Part shown: in pieces, positions 6,312 through 13,475 of the stretch
Layout of the letters: each line of letters begins with the position of its first letter
How positions within the stretch are numbered: the first letter of the stretch is position 1
From: Sinosporangium album
GTDB lineage: Bacteria; Actinomycetota; Actinomycetes; Streptosporangiales; Streptosporangiaceae
NCBI RefSeq assembly: GCF_900100605.1
Contig: NZ_FNCN01000011.1
Coordinates: 1 to 64,000 of the forward strand
DNA: 64,000 nucleotides
Direction of reading: 5' to 3'
Translations under genes and position numbers: made by a program
The notes under the pieces: model-generated
The model's database searches: none
Seen by the model: the letters and a program-made list of their open reading frames with translations, nothing else
Told to the model about the DNA's origin: nothing

Positions 6312-7640
6312 TCAGGGCCGGTATTCGGCGACGAGCCGTTCGATCTCGGCGACGACGCCGTTCGGGGTGGGCATGGCCGCCATTTCCTCGCGGAGCTGCC
6401 CGGCGCCTTTGGCGTACGCGGGGTCGTCGAGGAGGCGCAGGAGGTTCTCGCGGACATGGTCGCCGGTGGCGTCGCGGCAGGGGAGGGCGAGGCCGGCGCC
6501 GAGGTCGGCGATGCGTTCGGCGGTCAGCGGCTCGTCGAACATCTGCGGGTGGGGGACGACGAGCTGCGGCACGCCGTAGCCCGCGGCGGTGAGGGCCGCG
6601 CCGGCGCCGCCGTGGTTGATCAGCGCGGAGCAGGTGGGCATGAGCGCGTGCAGGGGTGCCCCGTTCATGACGCGCACGTTGTCGGGCACGTGCCCGAGTT
6701 TCTCCTGCTCGGCGGGCGGCATGGAGGCGACGATCTCTAGGTCGAGGTCGGCGAGGGAGTCGAGGATCTCCCGCACCGGGACGGCGCTGCGGCCGAAGCG
6801 CTCGGTGAGGGTGGTCTCGACGGTGAGGCAGACGCGCCGCCGTTCGGCGTCGCCGCGGAGCCAGTGGGGGACGACGGCGCGCCCGCTGTAGGGGATGTGC
6901 CGTACGGGCACGTGGTGCAGGTCGGCCCCGGTGTCGATGCGCAGCGAGGCGGGGAACGGGTCGACGGTGAAGTGTCCCGTGGTCATCTCCTCGGAGAACG
7001 CGCCGCCGAGGGGGCGCATGCGCGCGTCGAGCCATTCGGCCAGGATGTCCTGGCGGCTGTCGGCGGGCCGCTGCGAAAGCAGGCGCAGGAAGCGTGCGCG
7101 CATCCGGCCCAGTAGGTCGTGGCTCCAGAGGAACCGGGCGTGGGCCGCGCCCACCGCCGCGGCGGCGATCGGCGCCGCGTAGGTGGTGGGTTCCCAGATG
7201 ACGAGGTCGGGCCTCCACTGCCGGCAGAGCGCGGTCAGGTCGTCGATCATCGGCTCGTTGACGACCTTCCACCACCACGGGACGAACTGGCTGTAGCCCG
7301 TGGTCAGGTAGTCCCAGGTGAAGCGTTCGAGGTCGCGTTCGGCGAGGTCGAACCCGGGTTCCGCTTCGAGTACGGCGGTGCCGTCCAGGGTGGTGCCGTC
7401 CAGGGTGGTGCCGTCCGGGGTGGTGCCGTCCGAGGTGGTGCCGTTCGGCGCCATGAGCCGCCCGAGCATGTGGTCTTTGCCGACGGGGACCACCGTGAGG
7501 CCGGTGTCGGCGATGACGTCGACGAGCGCGGGCTGGCTGGCCGCCCGCACCTCGTGGCCGCCGGTCCGCAGCGCCCACGCCAGCGGAACCATGCTGAGGA
7601 AGTGGTTCTTCTCCGCATAAGAAGCGAACAGAATGCGCAC
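6312..7640 (-). CDS. GT1-family glycosyltransferase, activator-dependent type, unit 2
   Basis: A 442-residue GT-B enzyme paralogous to 1159-2433. It shares RILFASYAEKNHFLSMVPLA at the N-terminus, VPWWWK-VNEPM, RPDLVIWEPTTYAAPIAAAA and the C-terminal donor site LMPTCSALINHGGAGA with an intact His and Gly-Gly. About residues 68-88 contain a Thr/Asp/Gly repeat (DGTTLDGTTLDGT) encoded by 15-bp tandem repeats, absent from the paralogue. The GTG start at 7640 has aaaggg 6 nt upstream. It is divergent from rmlA across a region with an operator-like inverted repeat (7696-7740), so it is probably co-regulated with the sugar genes. No P450-like activator gene is nearby. Confidence 0.85.
   Translation of the reverse strand: MRILFASYAEKNHFLSMVPLAWALRTGGHEVRAASQPALVDVIADTGLTVVPVGKDHMLGRLMAPNGTTSDGTTPDGTTLDGTTLDGTAVLEAEPGFDLAERDLERFTWDYLTTGYSQFVPWWWKVVNEPMIDDLTALCRQWRPDLVIWEPTTYAAPIAAAAVGAAHARFLWSHDLLGRMRARFLRLLSQRPADSRQDILAEWLDARMRPLGGAFSEEMTTGHFTVDPFPASLRIDTGADLHHVPVRHIPYSGRAVVPHWLRGDAERRRVCLTVETTLTERFGRSAVPVREILDSLADLDLEIVASMPPAEQEKLGHVPDNVRVMNGAPLHALMPTCSALINHGGAGAALTAAGYGVPQLVVPHPQMFDEPLTAERIADLGAGLALPCRDATGDHVRENLLRLLDDPAYAKGAGQLREEMAAMPTPNGVVAEIERLVAEYRP
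7381..7440. repeat. 15-bp tandem repeat inside glycosyltransferase gene
   Basis: Four consecutive copies of ccgtccagggtggtg-like units (copies 1 and 2 identical, 3 and 4 with one or two changes), in frame, encoding Asp-Gly-Thr-Thr-x repeats. The length is likely variable between strains by slippage without a frameshift. Confidence 0.9.
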
Positions 7641-7695
7641 GCCATGCCCTTTCTTGGAAGTGCGGACGGTTGGGAGGTTAACCAGCGCCGAAAGG

Positions 7696-7740
7696 ACTTC
7701 CAACCCCTACGCAGGGGTCGCTAGGGGTTGAAAGGGAAGT
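7696..7740. promoter_or_regulatory. Interrupted palindrome between divergent glycosyltransferase and rmlA
   Basis: The outer arms acttc (7696-7700) and gaagt (7736-7740) and inner arms caacccct (7701-7708) and aggggttg (7723-7730) form an inverted repeat around a centre that itself holds aggggt. It lies in the 154-bp divergent intergenic region, the usual place for an operator controlling both genes. The binding protein is unknown. Confidence 0.55.
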
Positions 7741-7794
7741 GCTTGCCGATCATACGATTCGCTTGGGAAAAAGCCGTTTAAGCGGGGAGTGATC

Positions 7795-8682
7795 GTGAAG
7801 GGAATCGTCCTGGCAGGGGGTAGCGGCACCCGATTGCACCCCATTACGCTGTCCACCTCGAAACAGCTTCTGCCGGTCTACGACAAGCCGATGATATATT
7901 ACCCGTTCGCCGTGCTCATGATGGCGGAGATCAGGGATGTCCTTATTATTTCCACGCCCGATGTCCTGCCCGCGATTCAAGCGCTTTTCGGTGACGGGTC
8001 GCAATTCGGCGTGAGCGTCGACTACGCCGCCCAGACCGAGCCGCGCGGAATAGCCGACGCCTTTCTGGTCGGCGAGAGGCATGTCCGGGGCCGGCCGTGC
8101 GCCCTCGTGCTCGGCGACAACATCTTCCACGGTCCCGGCTTCGGCGATCTGCTGACGACGGCGCGCAAGGAACTCGATGGATGCGCGCTGTTCGGCCGCA
8201 GGACCGATGAGCCGAGCCGGTTCGCGATCGCCGGACTCGACGCCGGGGGAACGCTGACCTCGATCGAGGAGAAACCGGCCGCGCCCCTTTCCGACTGGGC
8301 GGTGACCGGGCTCTACTTCTATGACGAGAACGTCGTGGAAATCGCCAAGTCGATCAGCCCGTCCGCCCGCGGAGAACTTGAGATAACCGACGTGAACAGG
8401 GTCTACCTCGGTGAGGGGACGGCCCGGATGGTGCGTTTGGACGAGCGCTTCGCCTGGCTCGACGCGGGCACCAGCGAATCACTGCTCGAAGCAGGCCGGT
8501 TCGTCAGGTCGGTCCACCGCGAACAGGGCGTGCGCATTGCCTGTCTGGAAGAGATAGCACTGCACATGGGATTCATCGACGCCGACCATTGCCACCGGCT
8601 GGGATTCGATATGCGGAATTCGGAGTACGGCCGCTACGTCATGGACGCGGCCCGGCGGTGGGACGACTCGCGACAAGGGTGA
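7795..8682 (+). CDS. rmlA: Glucose-1-phosphate thymidylyltransferase
   Basis: About 295 residues, the usual length of RmlA. It makes dTDP-glucose from glucose-1-phosphate and dTTP. The signature GIVLAGGSGTRLHPITL at the N-terminus with LLPVYDKPMIYYP directly after is diagnostic; further family blocks are LGDNIFHG, EEKPAAPLSDWAVTGLYFYD and GELEITDVNRVYL. GTG 7795 has gcggggag 6 nt upstream; GTG 7789 is an alternative. It starts the plus-strand operon that runs through the carrier protein gene at 17111, with rmlB 6 bp downstream. It supplies activated sugar for the two glycosyltransferases. Confidence 0.95.
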   Translation: MKGIVLAGGSGTRLHPITLSTSKQLLPVYDKPMIYYPFAVLMMAEIRDVLIISTPDVLPAIQALFGDGSQFGVSVDYAAQTEPRGIADAFLVGERHVRGRPCALVLGDNIFHGPGFGDLLTTARKELDGCALFGRRTDEPSRFAIAGLDAGGTLTSIEEKPAAPLSDWAVTGLYFYDENVVEIAKSISPSARGELEITDVNRVYLGEGTARMVRLDERFAWLDAGTSESLLEAGRFVRSVHREQGVRIACLEEIALHMGFIDADHCHRLGFDMRNSEYGRYVMDAARRWDDSRQG

Positions 8683-8688
8683 ACGCGG

Positions 8689-9711
8689 ATGCGCATGTTG
8701 GTCACCGGAGGTGCCGGGTTCATCGGCTCCAACCTCATCAGGCAGACGCTCGCCGGCGTCTACCCCTGGCTCGCCGACCACGAGATCGTGGTGCTCGACA
8801 AGCTGACCTACGCCGGCACCAGGGAGAGCCTGCTGCCGGTCGCGGGCGATCCTCGGCTGACGTTCGTCCACGGCGACATCTGCGACATCGACCTCGTGGC
8901 CGAGGTGATGACCGGCGTCTCCCTCGTCGTGCACTGCGCCGCCGAGAGCCACGTCGACCGTTCCATCGCCGGCGCCGACGACTTCGTCAGGACCAACATC
9001 ACGGGCACCCACGTCCTCATCGAGGCCGCCCGCCGGGCCGGGGTGGACAAGTTCGTGCTGGTCTCGACCGACGAGGTGTACGGCACGACCGACGAGGGCA
9101 CTTGGACCGAGGACGCCCCGCTCCGCCCGAACTCGCCGTATGCCGCGTCCAAGGCCGCGGCCGACCTCCTGGCCCGGGCGTTCCACCAGACCCACGGCTT
9201 CCCCGTCACGGTGACCCGGTGCTCCAACAACTACGGCCCCTACCAGTTTCCCGAGAAGCTGATCCCACTGTTCGCCACCAACCTGCTCGACGGTGAACCG
9301 GTGCCGCTGTACGGCGACGGCGGCCACGTGCGGGAATGGATCCACGTGGACGATCACTGCCGGGGCATCGCGCTGGTCGCCGACCGGGGAAGGCCGGGCG
9401 AGGTCTACCACTTCGGCGGCACGGACGGCCTGACCAACCTCACGGTGACCGAGGCCGTCTTGAAGGCGCTGGGCGCGGACTGGTCCATGGTGGACTTCGT
9501 CGCCGACCGCAAGGGGCACGACCGCCGCTATTCGGTCGACTGCGGCAAGGCGAGGACCGAGCTGGGCTTCCGGCCCACCATCGGCTTCTCCCAGGGCCTG
9601 ATCGACACCGTCAAGTGGTACGCCGACAACCGGGCCTGGTGGGAGCCCCTGAAGAAACGCGAGCGGTCCCGCCGGCGAGACAGCGCACAAGTGCCGACCT
9701 TGAGAGGTTAG
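8689..9711 (+). CDS. rmlB: dTDP-glucose 4,6-dehydratase
   Basis: A 340-residue extended-SDR enzyme converting dTDP-glucose to dTDP-4-keto-6-deoxyglucose. Visible are the NAD site GGAGFIGSN (residues 7-15), the catalytic Thr127-Asp128-Glu129 trio in VSTDEVYG, Tyr151-x3-Lys155 in YAASK, and NNYGPYQFPEKLIP. Length matches the family. The C-terminus has a short Arg-rich tail. No downstream epimerase, 4-ketoreductase or aminotransferase of the classical pathways is in this window apart from the aldo/keto reductase at 17483, so the final sugar is either simple or uses genes elsewhere. Confidence 0.95.
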   Translation: MRMLVTGGAGFIGSNLIRQTLAGVYPWLADHEIVVLDKLTYAGTRESLLPVAGDPRLTFVHGDICDIDLVAEVMTGVSLVVHCAAESHVDRSIAGADDFVRTNITGTHVLIEAARRAGVDKFVLVSTDEVYGTTDEGTWTEDAPLRPNSPYAASKAAADLLARAFHQTHGFPVTVTRCSNNYGPYQFPEKLIPLFATNLLDGEPVPLYGDGGHVREWIHVDDHCRGIALVADRGRPGEVYHFGGTDGLTNLTVTEAVLKALGADWSMVDFVADRKGHDRRYSVDCGKARTELGFRPTIGFSQGLIDTVKWYADNRAWWEPLKKRERSRRRDSAQVPTLRG

Positions 9712-9713
9712 CC

Positions 9714-10991
9714 GTGACCTTCACCGAACTCGATCCCGACGATCTACTCGCCTCCGGGCTGACCGCCCCGGAGCTCGCCGATCACCCCTGGTCGGTGCGC
9801 TGGGACCAGGCGGGCGGGCTGGACATCGGCGCGCTTCCGCCGTACCTCGACCTGCAGACGTCGGGCAGCACCGGCGCGCCGCGGCGGTGGCGGCGCACCA
9901 GGGAGCAGCTCTGGGCCGAGGCGGCCATGCTGGCCGGGCTGCTCGCCGACGAGCGCCCGGAGGCGGTGCTGACGTTCGCGCCGCCGCGCCACTTGTACGG
10001 CGCGCTGGTGAGCGTGCTTGTGCCCGCCTACATGCGGCTTCCCGTCTGGTACCACCCGCAGCGCGGCGGGCTGCCCCCCGCGGAGCTGGCCCGCCGCTGG
10101 GCGGTCATGGCCATCCCGATGGCCTTCCCGCTGCTGCTGCGCCGCGCCGCATGGGTGAGCGCCGCCGACCGGCTCGTGATCGTGCACAGTACGGCGACGC
10201 TGCCGTCGGCGGCGGCCGAGCTGCTGGACCTGGCGGGGGAGGGGCGCGCGACGATCACGGAGATCTTCGGCTCGACGGAGACCGGCGGCGTCGCCACCCG
10301 GACGTGGGAGCCCGGCAATCCGCCGTGGCGCCTGTTCGACGACGTGGAGTTCGCGGCCCGGGCCGCCGACTCGGCCGCCGACGCCGATAACGCCGACGCC
10401 GACGACTCCCACGGCGCCGACGACTCCCACGGCGCGGACGGGGCCGGCGGCGCGGACGGGGCCGGCGGCGCGGACGGGGCCGACGACACCGACGACGCAG
10501 ACGGGGCCGACGGCGCGGCCGACACGGACGAACGGCGAACGCCGGGCGAGGAGGTCCCGCTGACGATCACCAGCCCGAGGCTGGCCGCCCCGGAGGGCGG
10601 CCCGGCGCCCGCCGCGCGGCGGATGGACGACCACGTGACAATCCTGGACGGGCGCACCTTCGCGTTCGCGGGCCGCCGCCACCGCCTGGTCAAGGTGAAC
10701 GGCCGCCGCATCGACCTCGACGAGCTCGAACGCACCCTGCGCACCTTCGTCCCCGCGGCCGACCTGGCGTGTGTGCCGGTGGTCGACGCCGCGACCGGCG
10801 AACACTTCGACCTGCTTCTCGTCCCCCGGCCGGGAGCGTCCTCCGTACGGCTCGACCTGCGCGAGGTGATCGCCCGCATCGGGCTGCGCCCGCGCAGGGT
10901 GGGGCTGGTCGCGAGGATCGAACGGTCGGACACCGGCAAACTGCGCCGCCTCCAGCAGCCGTTCACCGCGGGCGTGGGAGCGGACGCGTGA
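9714..10991 (+). CDS. Stand-alone acid-adenylating enzyme of the ANL superfamily (aryl-polyene-type ligase)
   Basis: A 425-residue, short ANL protein. The ATP loop LQTSGSTGAPRRW is near residue 45, with Arg where most members have Lys. EIFGSTETGG, RHRLVKVNGRRIDLDELE and a near-C-terminal DTGKLRR (catalytic Lys) are present. Short ligases of this kind sit beside aromatic ammonia-lyases in aryl polyene clusters and load the cinnamate-type acid on a carrier. Here too the ammonia-lyase starts inside its stop codon (GTGA overlap at 10988). Between the A5 and A8 motifs is an Ala/Asp/Gly-rich low-complexity insert of about 50 residues (bases 10362-10520). Substrate is inferred from the neighbour, probably a cinnamic or coumaric acid. 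Confidence 0.75.
   Translation: MTFTELDPDDLLASGLTAPELADHPWSVRWDQAGGLDIGALPPYLDLQTSGSTGAPRRWRRTREQLWAEAAMLAGLLADERPEAVLTFAPPRHLYGALVSVLVPAYMRLPVWYHPQRGGLPPAELARRWAVMAIPMAFPLLLRRAAWVSAADRLVIVHSTATLPSAAAELLDLAGEGRATITEIFGSTETGGVATRTWEPGNPPWRLFDDVEFAARAADSAADADNADADDSHGADDSHGADGAGGADGAGGADGADDTDDADGADGAADTDERRTPGEEVPLTITSPRLAAPEGGPAPAARRMDDHVTILDGRTFAFAGRRHRLVKVNGRRIDLDELERTLRTFVPAADLACVPVVDAATGEHFDLLLVPRPGASSVRLDLREVIARIGLRPRRVGLVARIERSDTGKLRRLQQPFTAGVGADA
10362..10520. repeat. Low-complexity Ala/Asp/Gly-coding insert with short tandem repeats
   Basis: Degenerate GC-rich repeats, including two copies each of gacgactcccacggcgc and gcggacggggccggcg, insert a run of ADGAGGADGAGGADGADDTD-type residues into the ligase. 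They lie between catalytic motifs, so the fold should tolerate them as a loop. The run could vary in length by slippage. Confidence 0.85.
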
Positions 10992-12526
10992 CCGCCCTGA
11001 CCGAACGGCAGGAGCTCCAGCGCCTCGCCGACCTCGTGCGCGCCGCCGCGTTCGGGGCCGTCCTGCGGCCCTGCGGCCCCGAGGAGGCCGCGGCCATGCG
11101 CGTGAGCGCCGCCGGTCTCGCCGAGGCGCTCGCCGCCAAGGACCCCGTGTACGGGGTCACCCAGGGGTTCGGCCCGCTGGTCGTGTACGAGGCCGCCGAC
11201 TCCCCGGTGGAGCAGGGCGGCGGCCTCATCTCCCACCTCGGCTCCGGCCAGGGGCGGCCGCTGCCTCCCGAGGCGTCCAGGCTGGCCGTGTGGCTGAGGC
11301 TGAACAGCATGCGCCTCGGCTACTCGGCCGTGTCGCCGGAGTTCTGGCAGGGGCTGGCCGACCTGTGGAACCGGGGCTTCACCCCCGTCATCCCGCGCGA
11401 CGGCACCGTCAGCGCCAGCGGCGACCTGCAGCCGCTCGCGCACGCCGCCCTCTCCCACGCGGGCACGGGCGAGGCGTGGACACGCGACCGGGCCGGCCGG
11501 TGGGGCCGCGTCCCCGCGGCGGAGGCGCTCGCGGCGATCGGCGCGAGCCCCGTCGAATGGTCGGCGCGGGAGGCGCTGGCCTTCGTGAACGGCACCAGCG
11601 TAGGCCTGGCCGTCAGCGTGCTCAACCATCAGGAGGTGCTGCGCCTGGCCCGCGCAGTGGCGATGCTCACCGGCCGCGTCGTGCGCCTGCTCGGAGCCAG
11701 CCCCGAGGCCTACCACACGGGGGTGGCGCGGGCGCGCGGCCAGGCCGGGCAGTTCACCGCGGCCCGATGGGTGCGCGACGAGCTGCCCGCCGGCCATGCG
11801 CGGGAACCGTCCCGCCCCCTCCAGGAGCCCTACAGCCTGCGCTGCGTCCCCCAGGTGGTGGGCGCCGTGCTCGACCAGCTCGCCGCCGCCGAGGCCATCC
11901 TGCTGACCGAGGCGGCCGGCTGCACCGACAACCCCGTGTACGTCGACGGGAAGATCCTGCACGGCGGCAACTTCCACGCCATGCCGGTCGGGCTCTGCTC
12001 CGACCAGCTCGGGCTCTGCCTGCAGCAGCTCGCCTACCTGGCGGACCGGCAGCTCGCGCTGATCTGCGCACCGTCCGGTAACGGCGGCCTGCCCCCCATG
12101 CTGACGCCCAGGCCCGGCGGCGGCAGCGGCCTGGCGGGCGTGCAGATCAGCTCGACCTCGTTCGTGTCGCGCATCAGGCAGCTCGTCTACCCTTCCTCGC
12201 TCACCGCGCTGCCCACCAACGGCGGCAACCAGGACCACGTGCCGATGGCGCTGAACGGCGCCAACGCCGTCGCCGACGCGCTGGAGCCGGCCTGGCTCGT
12301 CGTGGGCTCCCTCGCCGTCGGCGTCGCCCAGCTCACCGCGCTGTCGGCCGACCGCCCTCGGCCGGAGCCCGGCGGCGTGTGGGCCGACCTGGCCGAGATC
12401 TCCCCGCCCCTTGAGGCCGACCGTCCGCTCGCGCCCGAGGTGCGGGCGGCGAGCGCGCTGTGCGCGCGCGCCGCGGCGGACCTCCTCGGCGAGGAGGACG
12501 GCTCGCCGGGGGGAGGCGGCCGGTGA
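10988..12526 (+). CDS. Aromatic amino acid ammonia-lyase (MIO type; HAL/TAL/PAL family)
   Basis: A 512-residue enzyme with the self-cyclising Ala143-Ser144-Gly145 triad (GTVSASGDLQPLAH) that forms the MIO electrophile. YGVTQGFGPL near residue 55, the REALAFVNGTS block and NPVYVDGKILHGGNFHA are also conserved. At the position that selects substrate, the LISHLGSGQG loop offers His-Leu, the pair seen in bacterial tyrosine ammonia-lyases, so p-coumarate is the favoured product; an aminomutase is possible and histidine less likely. It overlaps the ligase upstream and the methyltransferase downstream (GTGA at 12523), giving a tightly coupled three-gene set for making, activating and methylating an arylpropenoic acid. 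Confidence 0.88.
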   Translation: MTALTERQELQRLADLVRAAAFGAVLRPCGPEEAAAMRVSAAGLAEALAAKDPVYGVTQGFGPLVVYEAADSPVEQGGGLISHLGSGQGRPLPPEASRLAVWLRLNSMRLGYSAVSPEFWQGLADLWNRGFTPVIPRDGTVSASGDLQPLAHAALSHAGTGEAWTRDRAGRWGRVPAAEALAAIGASPVEWSAREALAFVNGTSVGLAVSVLNHQEVLRLARAVAMLTGRVVRLLGASPEAYHTGVARARGQAGQFTAARWVRDELPAGHAREPSRPLQEPYSLRCVPQVVGAVLDQLAAAEAILLTEAAGCTDNPVYVDGKILHGGNFHAMPVGLCSDQLGLCLQQLAYLADRQLALICAPSGNGGLPPMLTPRPGGGSGLAGVQISSTSFVSRIRQLVYPSSLTALPTNGGNQDHVPMALNGANAVADALEPAWLVVGSLAVGVAQLTALSADRPRPEPGGVWADLAEISPPLEADRPLAPEVRAASALCARAAADLLGEEDGSPGGGGR

Positions 12527-13365
12527 GGTACGACGACATCGACAGCGAGGCCGTCTGGAACCGGCTCGGCGACGACCATCCGGTGCTCGGCCCGGTGTCG
12601 GAGGACTCCGTCGACCGCCTACTGCGCCGCGCCCGGCTCAAGCCGGGCGCGCGGGTGCTGGACCTCGGCTGCGGGCTCGGCGCGTGGGTGCTGCGCGCCC
12701 TTGAGCTGCACCCCGACGCCGTCGGCCACGGCGTGGACGTGTCCGCGCCGCACATCGCGGAAGCCCAGGACCGGGCCAAGGATCGCGGGCTCGACGCCAG
12801 GGCCGCGTTCCAGGCGGCCGACGCCCGCGCGTTCACCTCGCGGCAGCCGTACGACCTGGTGATGTGCGTCGGCCTGTCCGACGCGTTCGGCGGGCTGCGC
12901 CGCAACCTCGACCATCTGCGTCCGCTCGTCGCCCCCGGCGGCGTGGCCCTGGTCGGCGAGCCGTTCTGGGAACGCGAACCGGACGAGCGGGCGCTCGCGG
13001 CGCTCGGCGTGGAGGCGTCCACGCACACCGGCCTGGCCGGGACGGTGGACCGGTTCGCCGCGGCCGGGTGGGCGCCCGTCCACGCGCACATCAGCAGCGC
13101 CGCCGAGTGGGACGACTTCCAGTGGGCGTGCGTGGGCGCCCTCGCCCGCTGGGGCCTGGACGCCGCCGCGCCCTCCGCACCGGCCGGGGTCGGCAGCCGC
13201 GACATCCTGCGGACCGCCCGCGACGGGCAGGAGATCTTGCGCTATATGGCCGACTACCGCGACACGTGGCTGCGCGCGTGGCGCGGGACCCTCGGCTTCG
13301 CGACGTTCCTGCTCCGCCCGGTCCCGCCGTGGGCGGCCTTCCTGCGCCTGCCCCGGCAGGTGTAG
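12523..13365 (+). CDS. Class I SAM-dependent methyltransferase
   Basis: A 280-residue methyltransferase with the SAM motif I VLDLGCGLGAWVLRAL (about residues 44-59), acidic GHGVDVS at motif II and QAADARAF plus YDLVMCVGLSDAFGG at motifs III/IV. It resembles UbiE/SmtA-type small-molecule methyltransferases acting on O, N or C. Start GTG overlaps the ammonia-lyase stop, so it probably acts on the product of that pathway or its carrier-bound form, but the atom methylated cannot be predicted. Confidence 0.8.
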   Translation: MRYDDIDSEAVWNRLGDDHPVLGPVSEDSVDRLLRRARLKPGARVLDLGCGLGAWVLRALELHPDAVGHGVDVSAPHIAEAQDRAKDRGLDARAAFQAADARAFTSRQPYDLVMCVGLSDAFGGLRRNLDHLRPLVAPGGVALVGEPFWEREPDERALAALGVEASTHTGLAGTVDRFAAAGWAPVHAHISSAAEWDDFQWACVGALARWGLDAAAPSAPAGVGSRDILRTARDGQEILRYMADYRDTWLRAWRGTLGFATFLLRPVPPWAAFLRLPRQV

Positions 13366-13367
13366 GC

Positions 13368-13409
13368 GGCCACGTGCGGCCACGTGCGGCCACGTGCGGC
13401 CACGTGCGG
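13368..13409. repeat. Four tandem 10-bp repeats with CACGTG core
   Basis: The unit cggccacgtg repeats four times directly after the methyltransferase stop. Each contains the perfect hexamer palindrome CACGTG. It lies in the 110-bp gap before the KASIII-like gene, so it could be a regulator-binding array or a slippage product. Confidence 0.8.
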
Positions 13410-13475
13410 GCGCGGTGCGGGCGCCGCGCACGACTGTCACATCCGGATCGGCACCAGAGGGGAGAGCTCACACCT

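Noticed and set aside
7381-7440. CRISPR-like regular repeats
   Set aside because: Units are only 15 bp, contiguous without spacers and in frame within a gene.
5578-7578. Minus-strand frame of 666 codons over the second glycosyltransferase
   Set aside because: It is an alternate frame of the glycosyltransferase, extremely Arg/Pro/His-rich, with no motifs.
10028-12238. Minus-strand frame of 736 codons over the ligase and ammonia-lyase
   Set aside because: Antisense of two enzymes with intact catalytic motifs; repetitive Ala/Ser/Arg composition.
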